NCBI GenBank assembly: GCA_963513935.1
Contig: OY740769.1
Coordinates: 33,755,120-33,819,119, forward strand
Reading direction: 5' to 3'
From: Aphrophora alni
Lineage: Eukaryota > Arthropoda > Insecta > Hemiptera > Aphrophoridae
Length of the DNA: 64,000 bases
A model generated the notes under the pieces. The model was not told the DNA's origin and searched no databases. It worked only from the letters and a program-made list of their open reading frames with translations. This document shows positions 1 to 11,839 of the stretch, piece after piece (position 1 is the first letter of the stretch; each line of letters begins with the position of its first letter). Position numbers and translations under genes: made by a program.

Positions 1-1040
1 AAAAAAGTTTTCAAAGTTGTGGCCACATTCCATACTAACTGTAATCAACTACTTACTCTACATTTTAAAATATTTTTACTACCAATTATGACGTATACTA
101 TAGTAGCAATTATATTTATTAATTATGTTTATTATTATTATTATTTTTTAATATTAATGTTGAATGTGTGTAATTGTGTTCGTCATCTGATGATGGTATA
201 AGATATAGGCTACCGAAACCAGTTGTAATGATAAAATAAAAAGATCCTCCTAATCAACGACTGCTTGACGTAGGTTAAATAATATTTATTATATTAAAGC
301 AAGTCTCAAGTCACAAGGTAATATGGAAATCAAGAAGGAATAATGTTAAACAGAAAGAACATTATAGTTAGTGATTAGCCAGAAGGGATTATTTGAACGA
401 ACTCAGGTAAATTCCACATCACTTACGCATTACTTTATTAATAAACTTATCAAAGGTTAACTCAACAACGCGGAAACACAATTGTAGGGAAATGGCGTAG
501 AAATCCACAATATGGCATCTATTTTAAACTTTTAATGTGGAATAACTTTAAAACCTATGGTTTAAAAAATATTACAAGAGTTAAAATTCATTAACGTTTA
601 AATTTCAAACGATGAACATGATATTGATTTTGTTGAAAGGAGATAGAAAGGAGTAATTTTTGAATTATCACCAAATATAATAATATAATATTCCAACAAT
701 AATTCCAATTTTGAAAATGGCACCATTTGAAAGAAATGAAAAATCTCTATTGTATTAATTTAATCACTATCGATAAATAAACGATAGAAAAAACAAAGCA
801 TAAACTTTCTCATACGCCCATACTTAAAACGAATTACTAACAACAAACTCCCCAGATATGTCTCTGTATTAATTTTATATGATAGAAAGAAAAACTGTCT
901 TTATCAATTTTTGAATCGTAATTTTATTTCACTTACATTTCTTCAAACGGTTTTTGGTTAACAACCTGTAACTAAGTAATTAAGAAAGCTTTTGTTCGTA
1001 TAATCCAAAATAAAAATAAATTAGTACATTCTAGATCTTT
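1..1040. other. AT-rich stretch without recognisable features
   Basis: I see no long open frame, repeat array or RNA gene here. The single 60-residue frame near the left edge is low-complexity Tyr/Ile/Leu from AT-rich DNA. Confidence 0.6.
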
Positions 1041-1043
1041 TTT

Positions 1044-1300
1044 TTGGCGGAACTCCTTCTGGGACATCTTTTTGTAAATAAGGCCATTAGTATGTTTTAT
1101 AAAAGAAGTGAATATTGCCAATCAAAATTTAATTCATACGGATTGTCATTTCGTTCTGGGCATAAGTTTTCATCTCCTGAGAAGCATCACAAAATCATAC
1201 GCTTTCACAGCCCCAAAAGTATTTAATGAATTGCCAGATTTGAAAAATGCAGCCCTTCTCAATTAAAAAAAACTAAAGGGTGGCTACTAAACTAGCCGAA
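1044..1300 (+). pseudogene. Decayed C-terminal tail of a non-LTR retrotransposon reverse transcriptase
   Basis: Reading from 1192, the plus strand encodes KSYAFTAPKVFNELPDLKN and then reaches a stop at 1264-1266. This resembles the end of many non-LTR reverse transcriptases, where a block of the type 'FxxxAPxxFNxLPxxIK' follows a thumb-like region. After the stop the DNA still reads as a Lys-rich KKLKGWLL-like tail, also usual at these ends. The preceding codons (1044-1190) are open but in another frame, so at least one frameshift is present. The copy is 5'-truncated: no fingers, palm or catalytic FADD-type motif is visible upstream. No target-site duplication was identified. The family (RTE- or Jockey-like) cannot be decided, and chance resemblance is possible. 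Confidence 0.38.
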
Positions 1301-1339
1301 GTAGACACCTTGCTCGACATTATTACTTAATTTGATGAC

Positions 1340-1610
1340 ATTCGGCGTGGATATGTAGGTGTGCGTGTGTATCTATGTCTATCTTATGTGTACGGAGTTG
1401 TATATAATATGTGTGTATATATGTGGTTTGTAAGTGAGAGTGACATAGAGTGCGAAAGTAGGTCCTAGGTCTGTATAAGTTTTCATAGTATATATTTGTG
1501 TGTAAATCTATTGTGTATATATATGTATGTGTACGTGTGTATGAGTGCATATGTGTATATGTATGTGCGTGTTGTGTATTAGTATTAAGAACGTATGTGT
1601 GTTAGGAATT
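1340..1610. repeat. Degenerate GT/TA-rich simple repeat
   Basis: About 270 bp of interspersed TGTGTAT, TATGTG and GTGCGTG words. Open frames on the minus strand here are Thr/His/Tyr/Ile low-complexity products of the repeat and are not genes. Confidence 0.8.
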
Positions 1611-1775
1611 AAGATTTTTTTTTTAGTTAGAAATATAGTCTGTTCTTTTTAAGAAGCAAGAATGACAAAAATGTACGGTTAATGTACGTTTTATTTATGT
1701 ATGTTTATTTCTATGTTAATGTACGGAAATTTCCATTAGAGATGTTTCTCAATTTTTATCCCAGTTAAATAACAT

Positions 1776-1777
<2 letters not shown>

Positions 1778-1837
<60 letters not shown>
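1778..1837. repeat. (AT)n microsatellite
   Basis: An uninterrupted dinucleotide run of about 30 AT units. Confidence 0.97.
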
Positions 1838-1839
1838 CA

Positions 1840-3300
1840 TATGTTAACAATAATGTAGACAATTGTAGAATAGAGAGTTCTGCAGTACAGAATAAATCTA
1901 TAGAATAGAGTTTTTTTTTAACCAGAACCGTTGGGGAATAAGACTATAAGTTTTGTGTTTTACAGACAGTTTTTTAAACGGGCCGCCATTGTTGTCTCAG
2001 CAATAGTTAAAGACACAAAACACTTTAAAGAGGAACATGCTCTTATGTTAAAAATAAAATTACTAAAACATTTACATAAAAAGTTTACATTTTCAAAACG
2101 GTTGATCAACATTTAAAAAAACGGTAAGCTGTAGACCTATTGTTTTAAAGATACAGAACGAGCGAGGTGCATTAAATAAACAAAATGTACTAAATAAAAT
2201 AAGTCCGCATATGTTTCGTTTGTAGGCTGTCCTTCTATTTGTGTATTTTATAAAAAAACATATATTTATTGGAGCGGATCAAGACCTTAAGTATACATTT
2301 TTAGCACTTGCTTTAATTTACCTTCGAAACATTCTTATTATTAGTAAACCGTTTTAAAATGGCATCTACTTGAAATTTTTGATCCCGAATGTCTTGAAAA
2401 TGGTCAAAAATTTCAACTAATTACAAATTCATGAGATTTTTCTCTTTAGTAAATAATATAGATTTTTTTTTTATTGAAGGTCTTAGGATAATTGAGTATT
2501 CCATAAAAATAATATCTTTGTACATAATATCAACACACGAACGTTTCCATGTGATTCTAAAATGTGCGATTTTGGAAATAGGTGGTCGTGTGTGAGGGGA
2601 GGTTGTGTTTCGGTAGGTTTTAACACAGAATCTCTAATTTTAGGAGCATAGGAAAACTTAAGGATGTTGTAAACAATTACGAAGTAATTATTTCGTATCG
2701 ATAGGTCATGTTATCCTATGACCTACAATAATAATAAAAACATAATTATGTTTTTCTTTAAAAGAGTAAAAAAATCTTATATTTGTACTTTCTTTGTTAA
2801 CTCTTTTCCTGGGAAACAGTAGCAAATATTTTAATTGATCGCCACTTTTAAACTGTATTGTATTTTTTTTATACGATCATGTTAACAAAAATACTAACCA
2901 AATATGTATTTGTAAACAAAATTTGGAATCAATATTAAATACCCATCGATGTTAGTTTTTAAAAATAAAATAGACAAATGGACAGAGAGACGCTAATCGA
3001 AGCTGTAGCAAGTATATTCTTTGAATGTTTTGTTTATTTGTTTATTCAGACCTCCTGAATTGATCATTATCATCCAAAATATAGCTCACTAATTCAAAAC
3101 ATTTTCGATCTATCATTTTGAAATAAAAGCTATCTCTATAAATTATTTATTATAATTCTATTTCAAACAGAAGAGTAAGATTTTAAGGAACTTAATATGT
3201 TCTTCATTTGAAGTATTTTGTATATTTAACGTTCGTTAGTTGACTAAAAGAAAAAAAATTACATATAGATTCCCAAAACTTGTTTTAATTCATTTTACCA
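1840..3300. other. AT-rich stretch without recognisable features
   Basis: No feature can be supported. The 61-residue frame near 1931-2116 has no recognisable motif. Confidence 0.5.
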
Positions 3301-3301
3301 A

Positions 3302-3307
3302 TTTATT
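3302..3307 (-). promoter_or_regulatory. Possible poly(A) signal AATAAA
   Basis: AATAAA on the minus strand lies about 35 bases after the stop codon of the candidate terminal exon at 3343-3534. The hexamer is common by chance in DNA this AT-rich, so it only supports the exon together with the other signals. Confidence 0.3.
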
Positions 3308-3342
3308 CTAGCTTATGCAGCTTAGCAAACATATCTTTACAC

Positions 3343-3534
3343 TTAGGAATATATATTTCTGATTTCAGCTGGAGCAGGTGATAGCAATATGTTATTTATT
3401 AGACGTGGTTTTATACAACCAGGTGAGTACCTGTAAATGCCACCAGATAGTGTTGTGTAACTAGTTCTAGATGGATCATTGTCAAAATCGTTGCCAACGT
3501 TTTGCATAAACAAGCCCGCATTTCTACCAACTGC
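3343..3534 (-). CDS. Candidate 3' terminal coding exon of an unknown minus-strand gene
   Basis: On the minus strand an acceptor-like tract (TTTTTTACCTAAG) ends at 3535. It is followed by 63 codons in phase 0 and a TAA stop. The peptide starts AVGRNAGLFMQNVGNDF and ends SPAPAEIRNIYS. It is mixed in composition, with no run or repeat, unlike most open frames in this window. AATAAA follows about 35 bases after the stop. I do not recognise the protein family; the Arg-rich, Gly-containing peptide shows no clear domain. No upstream exon is identified. An alternative is a chance frame. The plus strand of the same region also has splice-like sites (TTTCTGATTTCAG and CAGGTGAGT, near 3362-3430), so the strand is not settled. 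Confidence 0.33.
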   Translation of the reverse strand, partial: AVGRNAGLFMQNVGNDFDNDPSRTSYTTLSGGIYRYSPGCIKPRLINNILLSPAPAEIRNIYS

Positions 3535-3549
3535 CTTAGGTAAAAAAAC

Positions 3550-4420
3550 CAAGAGAACAAATTATTTAATTTATTTTTATAGGTCTAGCTTTTATTTGTG
3601 TAATCTTTTATTAATTCCGAAGTTAAGTAATTCCAAAGAATTAAATAATTCATACAAAATTAAGGACAATTAACTTGTTGAAAATAATAAACGTTGTACA
3701 TTTCGTTCAATCATATCAATCTGAGTGTGTATGAAATTAATTATTAGATTTATAATATACAAATTGTTGCGTAGACAAAACAAACCATAAAATGTTCACC
3801 GATCCTACCCATTAGAGTGCTATTATTACTAACTTTGGCTCATGCTATGTATGTATTTAAATGTGTTAGTAAACACAAAAGGTAGCAATTTTAAACAGAT
3901 TAGGTATGTGGGTTAGTTCGTTACTTTAAATAATATGTCCTTAATAATAATAAGTATGTAGGCTGAATATTAAATTGGCAATTTTAAAAGTTGGCAGATT
4001 TTCAAAATTATAAAAACAGTTTATTGATGACAACTTGGTATCCGTAATTCGTACAACGTCCCTCAACAGCTGATTTTGTATAACTTAAAATGTGCATTCA
4101 ATAACGCACAAAAGTATATTCTACTATAAACTATAAGGAATAAATGATTTAAAAGTGTTATAAACATAACCACAAATTTATTTTTAAAAAGACTACTATA
4201 GAGTAGTCGGAATTTTATTTAAATTTTTACTCAAATTAATCATGTAAAACAAGTTTTAATATTCACTGAATATATATCAAACAATGGTTGCAAAATTACC
4301 GTTTCCGGTAATATTAAGCCTGTTATGACTAATATTGTGTAAATGAAACCATCTTTATATATTAATACTTAGGTTGAGGTCTGCAAATAAACATAACACT
4401 GTATGAATCATCAAATAATG
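3550..4420. other. AT-rich stretch without recognisable features
   Basis: I see no gene, array or inverted repeat that can be supported. Confidence 0.5.
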
Positions 4421-4480
4421 TGTAGATTCGAGCCCAGTCTGGCCTTTAGTTGGTACGCTACTATTCCTTAGTCTAGGGGA
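4421..4480 (-). repeat. tRNA-like relic, possibly a SINE head
   Basis: The minus strand reads an A-box-like block (GACTAAGGAATAGTAGCG) followed about 30 bases later by a B-box-like GGGCTCGAATCTA. The spacing is roughly that of a tRNA internal promoter. The stems are too poor for a functional tRNA, so a decayed tRNA-derived SINE is more likely. Confidence 0.3.
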
Positions 4481-4484
4481 CACA

Positions 4485-5460
4485 AAACGAAGTAATACAA
4501 ACTATTATTCCCTTTATTGTATTCTAAAAGTTTATATCAAACAGTTTCTTACAAGTTAATATTGTTTTTAAAGTGTATATTTTCTTTCCAATCGTATAGT
4601 TTTTAAATTTTTAAATTTACAAACAACAGTACTGAATATTACAGGAACATTATACAACGTCTGTTTAGGTTGTTAAACTTAGTAACATTAAAACAAAACA
4701 AAAAAAGACCCGATCGAGTTCCGTAATAATTGTTATGGAAAAATAACAAAATAATTAAAATAATGGCTTCATTGTTTTAAATAAAAGGAACTTAATTAAT
4801 ACATCCTTATTACAACAGGTATAGAATCAACTCACGCAAATTTATTCAACCAATATAATACAAACTTGTAACAAAGAAATGCAAATTTTTTATGGAAGGA
4901 AAAAAGGAGAAAAAACTGTTTAGTCACGGAATGACATTAACATAGAACTTTATGTCTTCATTTTCTAGTAACAAATTAATTACTTCTTAAAACATATTTA
5001 CATTTTGGCAGTATTTAATATGCCCTAGCAAAGCATTAAGACATTTCGGCCCCAGGTACGAATAATTTTTTTTTAACTGTAAGTTTTAGCTTAGGTACTT
5101 ATTAAGTTTATTGCGTCAAGTCCCCATTCTGGATTTTAAGCCAGATAATATATTTCCACTTCTATTGAAAAATATATTTGTGTTATATACCTGTACATGA
5201 AGATTTCTAATCACCAAAATATTTAACATCACGATTTCACATTTTTAATTATTTGGAAAAATCATGATGATCGAAAAAATAACTTTCGGATAGATCTTTT
5301 GTTACATTTCGTTTTTAACCATCTTAGAAGGGAGGTCCGCTACAATTAAAATATTGAAATGTTATTCAAAACAATTATTTAGTAAACTAAAATTAGTTTT
5401 TGAATTTTAATGAATTCCCCCATGTTTCAAAATATTCGAAAAAAAAGTTATTGCTAGTTT
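4485..5460. other. AT-rich stretch without recognisable features
   Basis: Nothing supportable was seen. Confidence 0.5.
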
Positions 5461-5462
5461 TT

Positions 5463-6432
5463 AGGGTTCTTAGGTAAAATCAAGGACCCTTATAATTTCA
5501 CGCGCTTGTCTGTCCGTAAGTCGTAACCAGTTTATACAGACAACACGATAAATCCTATATTTTTCAAACTTTGCATCTATATTCTTTGTATTGTCCCACA
5601 TACCAGGTGCCCCACGGAGGGGTCGTTATTTTTGAATTAATATCCCGGGCATATGGACCACATACAAACTTGATTCTTTACAGTTAAGTCAAACTACCCT
5701 CGAGCTTTATTTGTGTCTGGTCAGTCAAAAAAAATTGGCGAAATAACAAAAATAATTCGATAGAATCACTTCCTCCCACAATACAATGTGCTATGTCATT
5801 TGTCCACAGACTTTACGGTTTGCGATCTTTTCCTATGGGGTATAATGAAAGGAAAAAAATTCTCAGTCTATAGGAACAGTGATGAATTAATGAGGCTGAT
5901 TGAAGAGGAATTACTGTTGTTGATACCTCGGAAATTTTTCAAAAACGCTTACGACTATTTTTGTTTGGTTGCTATCAGTGCATAACTATTCAGTGCATGG
6001 ACATCAATTTAAATAAAGGTCAAATTTAGTTTAATAATAAATTAATACTATTATTTTTCTATTATACTATTATTTATAAAGTATAAGTTTTACACGGTTT
6101 CATGTTATCTGCAAATCAACAATTTGTAATGGTTATGCAAATATAGTCATTTTAGTGTAAACGTTAATAGTGTTAATATTCCGCCATTTTGATTTGATTG
6201 ACTGAAAAAACATTAAAACTTGTGTGTACTTTTTTACATATCTATGTAACAAAACTAAAGTCTCAAGTTTTATATGTCGTACATATTAGTTCAAATATAG
6301 CGATCTCTTCGTCGGACAATATAACAAAAAAATGATCGTAGGGTAGTTAAGGGACAAAAACTATCGAGTTGAAAATTTAGTTTATTTGAAATATTATGTG
6401 TGGGGTATCAAATGGAACTACAAGTCTAGACC
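5463..6432 (+). repeat. Dispersed repeat family A, copy 1, split by an insertion
   Basis: The left part (5463-5603) starts AGGGTTCTTAGGTAAAA, passes through AAGGACCCTTATAATTTCAC and ends near TATTGTCCCACATAC. The right part (about 6320-6432) resumes with GGTAGTTAAGGGACAAAAAC and TCGAGTTGAAAATTTAG. In other copies these two parts are only about 100 bp apart. The roughly 700 bp between them here contains a decayed transposase tail, so this copy looks split by a DNA transposon insertion. Confidence 0.6.
5770..6020 (+). pseudogene. Decayed C-terminal fragment of a Tc/mariner-type transposase
   Basis: The frame at 5788-5985 encodes STDFTVCDLFLWGIMKGKKF, followed by a helical, acidic stretch (SDELMRLIEEELLLLIPRKF) and YDYFCLVAIS. 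In many insect mariner/Tc3-like transposases the last catalytic block reads 'SPDLxPCDFFLWGxLK' and is followed by a similar helical tail, so this fits the C-terminal third. In those families the Asp in 'CDFFLWG' is the third acidic catalytic residue, and it is kept here as CDLFLWG. Just past the stop another frame still reads HGHQFK-like residues, as at the usual 'NGxHFE' ends. The upstream catalytic Asp blocks are missing. It lies inside a repeat family A copy, consistent with a nested, truncated insertion. Confidence 0.6.
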
Positions 6433-6669
6433 AAATTTAAAGTATCTGTATCTGTATCTGTATTATGTATGTCCTTGCTACCTTAAAATTGAACACGGCG
6501 TGACATTTCGTGACATTTCGGCGTGACCTAAAAGTCTGAAAAAAACGTTATTTGGATTTGAAATTAAATTGTATTGCGAAATCATATAATATTATAGTTT
6601 TTTTAGATGACGATACAAATTAATTTAACCACAAAATGAGAAATGCTTTGCGTATAAATTTTAAAATAA

Positions 6670-6806
6670 GTTTTTGTGAGATGTGAGACAAAGAATTCAA
6701 TAGCCATTAAAAGGTAAAACTAAGGACCTTTATAATTTTACACGCGTGTCTGTTTGTCTGTCTATCTATATAATTAAAACTCCCGCTTAAAAGACTTCAA
6801 CTTCAT
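6670..6806 (+). repeat. Dispersed repeat family A, copy 2 (internally deleted)
   Basis: The block starts TTTTTGTGAGATGTGAGACA and CAATAGCCATTAAAA, also found just upstream of copy 4. It continues with GGTAAAACTAAGGACC, TTACACGCGTGTCTG and CCCGCTTAAAAGACTTCAAC. The middle of the family body is missing. Confidence 0.55.
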
Positions 6807-6809
6807 TGT

Positions 6810-9800
6810 CTTAGCACACTTTTGTACCTTTTATTTCTTACTAAAACCCAAATGATTTTTAAAAATGACCATTGTTAGTAATTTGAAAGAACTGATGAAA
6901 AATTAGATCAACTATCTTGAATTAAATTCGTGATTTTTTAAAATTACTCCTAAGTGAAAATCTTAACTACATTTTCGTCTCGGCCCTAATTTATGTAACA
7001 AAAAGAACTAAAACACTCTGAACCGAAACCTTTCAACGCACTCGCTCATCACCTGTTACATAACCTTTTACTCAATTAATATTTCAATAAAGAAATATTT
7101 AATCTGAAGTTGATTGTTTCATTTCGCAACCATAACTTTCACATTCCCATTGTCTGATGGGCGTAGCACGTGACTTGTTAAGGAATATTAGATCAATCCT
7201 ATCTTTTCTATTAAATATGCAATATTATTGTGGGCAGAGATGTTAATAAGGAGAAATCACGAATATTGAGCAGGATTATTTGCTCCAGGCTATGGACTGA
7301 TTTAATTATAGAATTGATGTTAACCTAAATTCAAAATAATGGCAGTCACTATCTCGCACATCCTTATCCTTAATTGCAACCCTTAGCAAACAAGTCGTAC
7401 ACACCCATAAATACTAATTCATGTGTTACTATCTTATCCTCCGGAAAGATTACTCGTTGATGATTGCCCTCTATGATGATTGCTTTCCATATGTTACGAT
7501 ACTTACCTCCCTGATAGTCCCTCAGGTTTTTCTCAAAGTCTAATAGACATCTTCTATAGCTATTTCGTTTTTTATCTGTTAGACTATATGACTTGTTGAT
7601 ATCTTCGGCAGCCTATCATCCTCAATGCAGTTAATATATCCTAGGCATTAATCACGTTGAGTTAATGAACTTTACTATGACTTTACCGTCAGTTTATTCC
7701 TTTATTTAATTATTGCTATTCCTGTACTCTTAACGGTATTGAAAATAATATGTGTACTGTTATGCTGTAACGGTAAAAAAACATCATAATAAAAGTAATC
7801 ACAAACTTTATAATCTAAATTAAAATAATAGTAATATCTTCATAAGAAATTTGCAATGATATATTAAATTAAAAATAGTAGTAATGATTTATTTTATGAA
7901 ATTTCAGTGATCTTTTTCCACCTAATAAATAAATGTCTAAAATTTGCTGCTGGGGAAATATACAAACCCACGAGGGAATCAAATATTATTTTTGCTGGAC
8001 AAAGTTAACATTAATTTTAGAAGAAAATGAAAATATAATTCAGTATAATTTGTGACACATTAAATTAATAGTATATTTCATCACTAGGACCAAAAGTGAA
8101 TCTTTTCAATATAAGCTCAAGTTTAGATGATCGAGGATGGAAAAGCTTCTTTTGGTCCAAGTGATAAACTATATTTTTCGTTATACCTAAATAATATAAG
8201 AAAACAATTTCACAAAAACTAAAAGGTTATAACCTGTTTACCTTCTAATCGATGGTAACAGCTGTTTTAACGGTTATTTACAATCGAGAGTATCGGTTGT
8301 TTTTGTAGATGCTTTACGTTCGTTAATTAATTCGTATAAACAAAGTAACAGCTGATGACCTCGACCTCAGATGATGTTGTTAGGTCCTATGACTAAGAAG
8401 AACAACTTTAGCATCCCAATGCATGTATTTGAAGCAGTATAACGAAAAACACTTTTTTAAATTGTAATAGAAACAAGAATCTAACAGTTAATGTAGAAAT
8501 TTATTGGGAATTTAGGGATTTAAGAATATATTTTTTTTGGAAAAATTAATTTTCGTATTTACCGCCAATTTCCACCCACTCTTATAGACAAAAATATTTT
8601 CCCTGTAATCCGTCGTTGAAGACAATTTAATGTACGTTGTTATAGCCTTGTTCTTATAATCATAAGATAAAAAGTGAACATTATTTGTAAGACACAATTT
8701 AGCTCATAGGGAACTAAAGTTTGATACGGTTTGAAATATATAAAGACCGATCCCAATATTCCTCACTTTTCTTCTCTCCTTTAAAGCCTTCATGTAATAA
8801 AGATTATTTCTGCAATGCCATAAAGACATATTTTCTATATATTTTTTGTTCAGTTTTTCAAATATTCTTTAAAATGTTCGTATTACTTGCTACCGACACT
8901 ACATTATGTGCATTGCCCCCAGTTTCATAACCGTAAGAATATGAGTAATTTTAAATCCACCTTTTCCATTTCTCAGGCAGAACCAAATTAAACAATATAC
9001 TCAAAATTCCTTGGTATTTTTAGATCTTACCCATTATTACTCTTCCTTTAAGTTCCGTCAGGTCATTTCTGCTAGTCTTACAATTTTATTTGGAGTAACT
9101 AACTCGTCTAAATTCATGAGTTTTCTTCTGTTCAAGTCTTCCATTTAGACATCAAGAACAAAAATATAATAAATTAATAGCATATGTAAATCTATCCCTC
9201 CGTATGCTATCTATAGTATCTATTAACTTGTGTGTAACACAATCTTTTTTTTTTCATTTCGTATTATTATTAACAAAGAAATAATTATTAGTAATGACAT
9301 GTAACTATATCTTGAGAGCACACATGTGTAATAGGAATTGTTATTTATTGAATTTATATTATGACTACTAAAACATTGTTTTCTTATACATAATTTTATG
9401 AATATATTCTTCCTTTATTTATTAGATCATTGAAAAACCCTTTAAATTAGCGTCTACTCAAGACACCTCATTCATATAAAAAATGACTTACTAAGTGTTC
9501 CCTTGTATCTTCCATACATAGTAATATAGTTGCGTACATTAGTAACAATACAAAATATGGTTTCTATAATAATTATTTTTACATATAAATCTTGAAATTA
9601 TTAACATTTTATTCCAAACTATCACGTACATACAACCAAATACCTAAGGACCCATATACATACTGTAATCTATTTGTTTAACATAGAAGCACTGAAGAAC
9701 ATGAATTATAAATTATGAATTAATATTATATATTTATGTGTTTTATTTACTATTTAAAATTGACTACAAGAAATTAATTTTATAACCAGATAAGCATGTT

Positions 9801-10860
9801 AGCACTTTAGGTCTTATTTTTGTCACGTTTACTTTATTTTAATCAAATGTGTGTAACGGAATTTTTTAAAGAAAACTTTAATATGTTATTTGTATAAATC
9901 ATAAAATTATTACAATGATTGAAATTTTTTAATAATTCAGCTTACAATAGCGACTATTCTTCGGTTGTGATACAAAAACATTATGAAATAGCTGATTGAC
10001 AATTTAAAATTTGAGTTTTCTACAAATTACAGCTCGGATGTTTTGAACACAAATTCTGACCTGTTAGATCAGTTTATTTTTAAATTTCGATAAGATAGAA
10101 TTAAGATACAGACCTGCATGGATCAGTTTTTGTCCTGGTGCTACCCGTAATTAAATATAAATTAAAGTAGCCAATCAGTCACTTGCAAAACTTACACATT
10201 TATTTTTTGAAAACTGTAAAATATAATTTTGCTTCCTCAAATTATCGATTGTAAAAGGCAGCAACCTGATAATATCTGGGGGAAAAAATAGTTCGCATCA
10301 AAATTAAAAACGTTTAGTGTTCATTCTCACTTACCCATCCCCAAAACTAAATAAAAACAGACGAAAACTCTACGGCATAAAATATATCAGTTTGGTAGTT
10401 GTCAGCAAAAAGTAAAAATGAATCATAGAAGCAGTTTTTGAATATATATATATATTTAAATAAGGAATAAATTGTATTGCTTGTGTCACGTCATTAGCAC
10501 ATACTAACTTATTGATTAAAATCTAGCTTTTAATAATGAGGGTTAGCTCCAATTATTCCAAAACCGTTCTATTTTTACACATGCAATTTTACATACTAGA
10601 TTCGATTTTTACATAGTTCATTTTAAATGAGCCAATTTTGAAAAATACATCTTAGATAACAACTCTTGGCCCATGTTTTTGTTCTTATCGATAACTCACG
10701 AATAAAATTTTGGAAGAGATGTCGAACAATCTATTTTATTTAGATTCTTAGAGGCAACATTTGAGTAAAATGTGATCAAATTTCTTTTTATAATTTAGTG
10801 TTTTTCTTTTGAGATTTACCCCCAAATATTGAGTTATAAAAAAATAATGAATCAACATCC
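6810..10860. other. About 4 kb of AT-rich DNA without recognisable features
   Basis: No coding frame with a recognisable motif, no long tandem array and no long inverted repeat was seen. Open frames at 8512-8697 and 8721-8930 are short and low in complexity. Confidence 0.45.
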
Positions 10861-10864
10861 GAGA

Positions 10865-10990
10865 TATGATCAAAATATGTACACACTAAATTTAATTAAA
10901 AGCGGACATCGCGTTTGGGCTGTAGACAACGGACACCAGACTGATAGTCGACACACATCATTCCAAAAAAGCAGGTAACCTCAAAATAAC
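10865..10990 (+). repeat. Dispersed repeat family C, copy 1
   Basis: Contains GATCAAAATATGTACACACT, TTTGGGCTGTAGACAACGGA and CATCATTCCAAAAAAGCAGG, matching in order the blocks at about 56.25-56.35 kb. The copy is diverged. Confidence 0.45.
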
Positions 10991-11224
10991 GGATATACGT
11001 ACAGCAATACATGGTTGCTGTAGCCTATATTATGTGCGTTATATCTCTACAGAGCTCTAAAAGAACTGTATAACTAATTCTTACAAGTTATTGAACTCAT
11101 TTACCGCAAAAATGTAACAAAAAAGTCTATCAGATCGGAAACAGGATAATGGTATCGTGTCCTCTAGAGTGAAGCTCCAAACACTTTGCGGACTCCCAAG
11201 AACCGTTGTATCAGTTATTGATTC

Positions 11225-11440
11225 CATAACTCAATTTAGATTAAATTGAAAAGTCAGCGAAGCACGATGGGTCGAGTGCAATCAGAGATGTGACCACAGA
11301 CATCCCGGCTTCTGCGTCGGCGTATTGTAAACACAGGAGGTAACTAACTGTACCGCGGTAAAACAATGGACCAACACACGTGCTAACAGACAATAGTCTT
11401 TGCCGAGGAAATCCTCTTCTTTCTTTAGATGTATTAACAT
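11225..11440. other. GC-richer block, probable mobile-element fragment
   Basis: This block is clearly richer in GC than its surroundings. It contains a 67-residue frame on the minus strand (11241-11444) with no family I recognise. It could be an exon of a non-coding transcript or a transposon fragment. The sequence does not decide. Confidence 0.25.
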
Positions 11441-11775
11441 TCATTTTGTATAGGCTAATAAAATCTGTTTATGTAAATCTATTAAAAAACATATATTTAC
11501 TTATATTGCGCACGTGTGCGTAACTTCAAAAAGTTTACTCTTTGTTTTAATGACGTATTCTTATTTTTGTGATTTCTGTATGATAATTGTCGTTAGTACT
11601 TTAATTATTATTTTCGATTGTTTTGGGTTTAATATAAAAAGTTAAAAATACTTAATATTAATATAATTAATATATTTAATAATAATTTTGCTTTATGAAG
11701 GTTACATTACTGAAGAGGAAGGATATAAAAGTTTAATGACAGCAACCGGGCTCTAACCTACGTAACCATTGAAGA

Positions 11776-11832
11776 TTGACAAATTCGAACTTCAGCGAGT
11801 TAGGAATCACTCCTCTACCACATGAGCCACAC
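11776..11832 (-). repeat. tRNA-like sequence, probable SINE head or tRNA pseudogene
   Basis: The minus strand reads an A-box-like TGGCTCATGTGGTAGAG, then a short stem-loop (GAGT...ACTC), then a B-box-like AAGTTCGAATTT. The order is that of tRNA domains, but the A-to-B distance is slightly short and the acceptor and T stems do not pair well. This makes it a tRNA-derived relic and not a working tRNA. Confidence 0.45.
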
Positions 11833-11839
11833 TATTCTC

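Noticed and set aside
1323..1550. His/Thr/Tyr-rich minus-strand frame
   Set aside because: Product of the GT/TA simple repeat.
11776..11832. A functional tRNA gene
   Set aside because: A- and B-box-like blocks exist, but the acceptor and T stems do not pair and the spacing is short.
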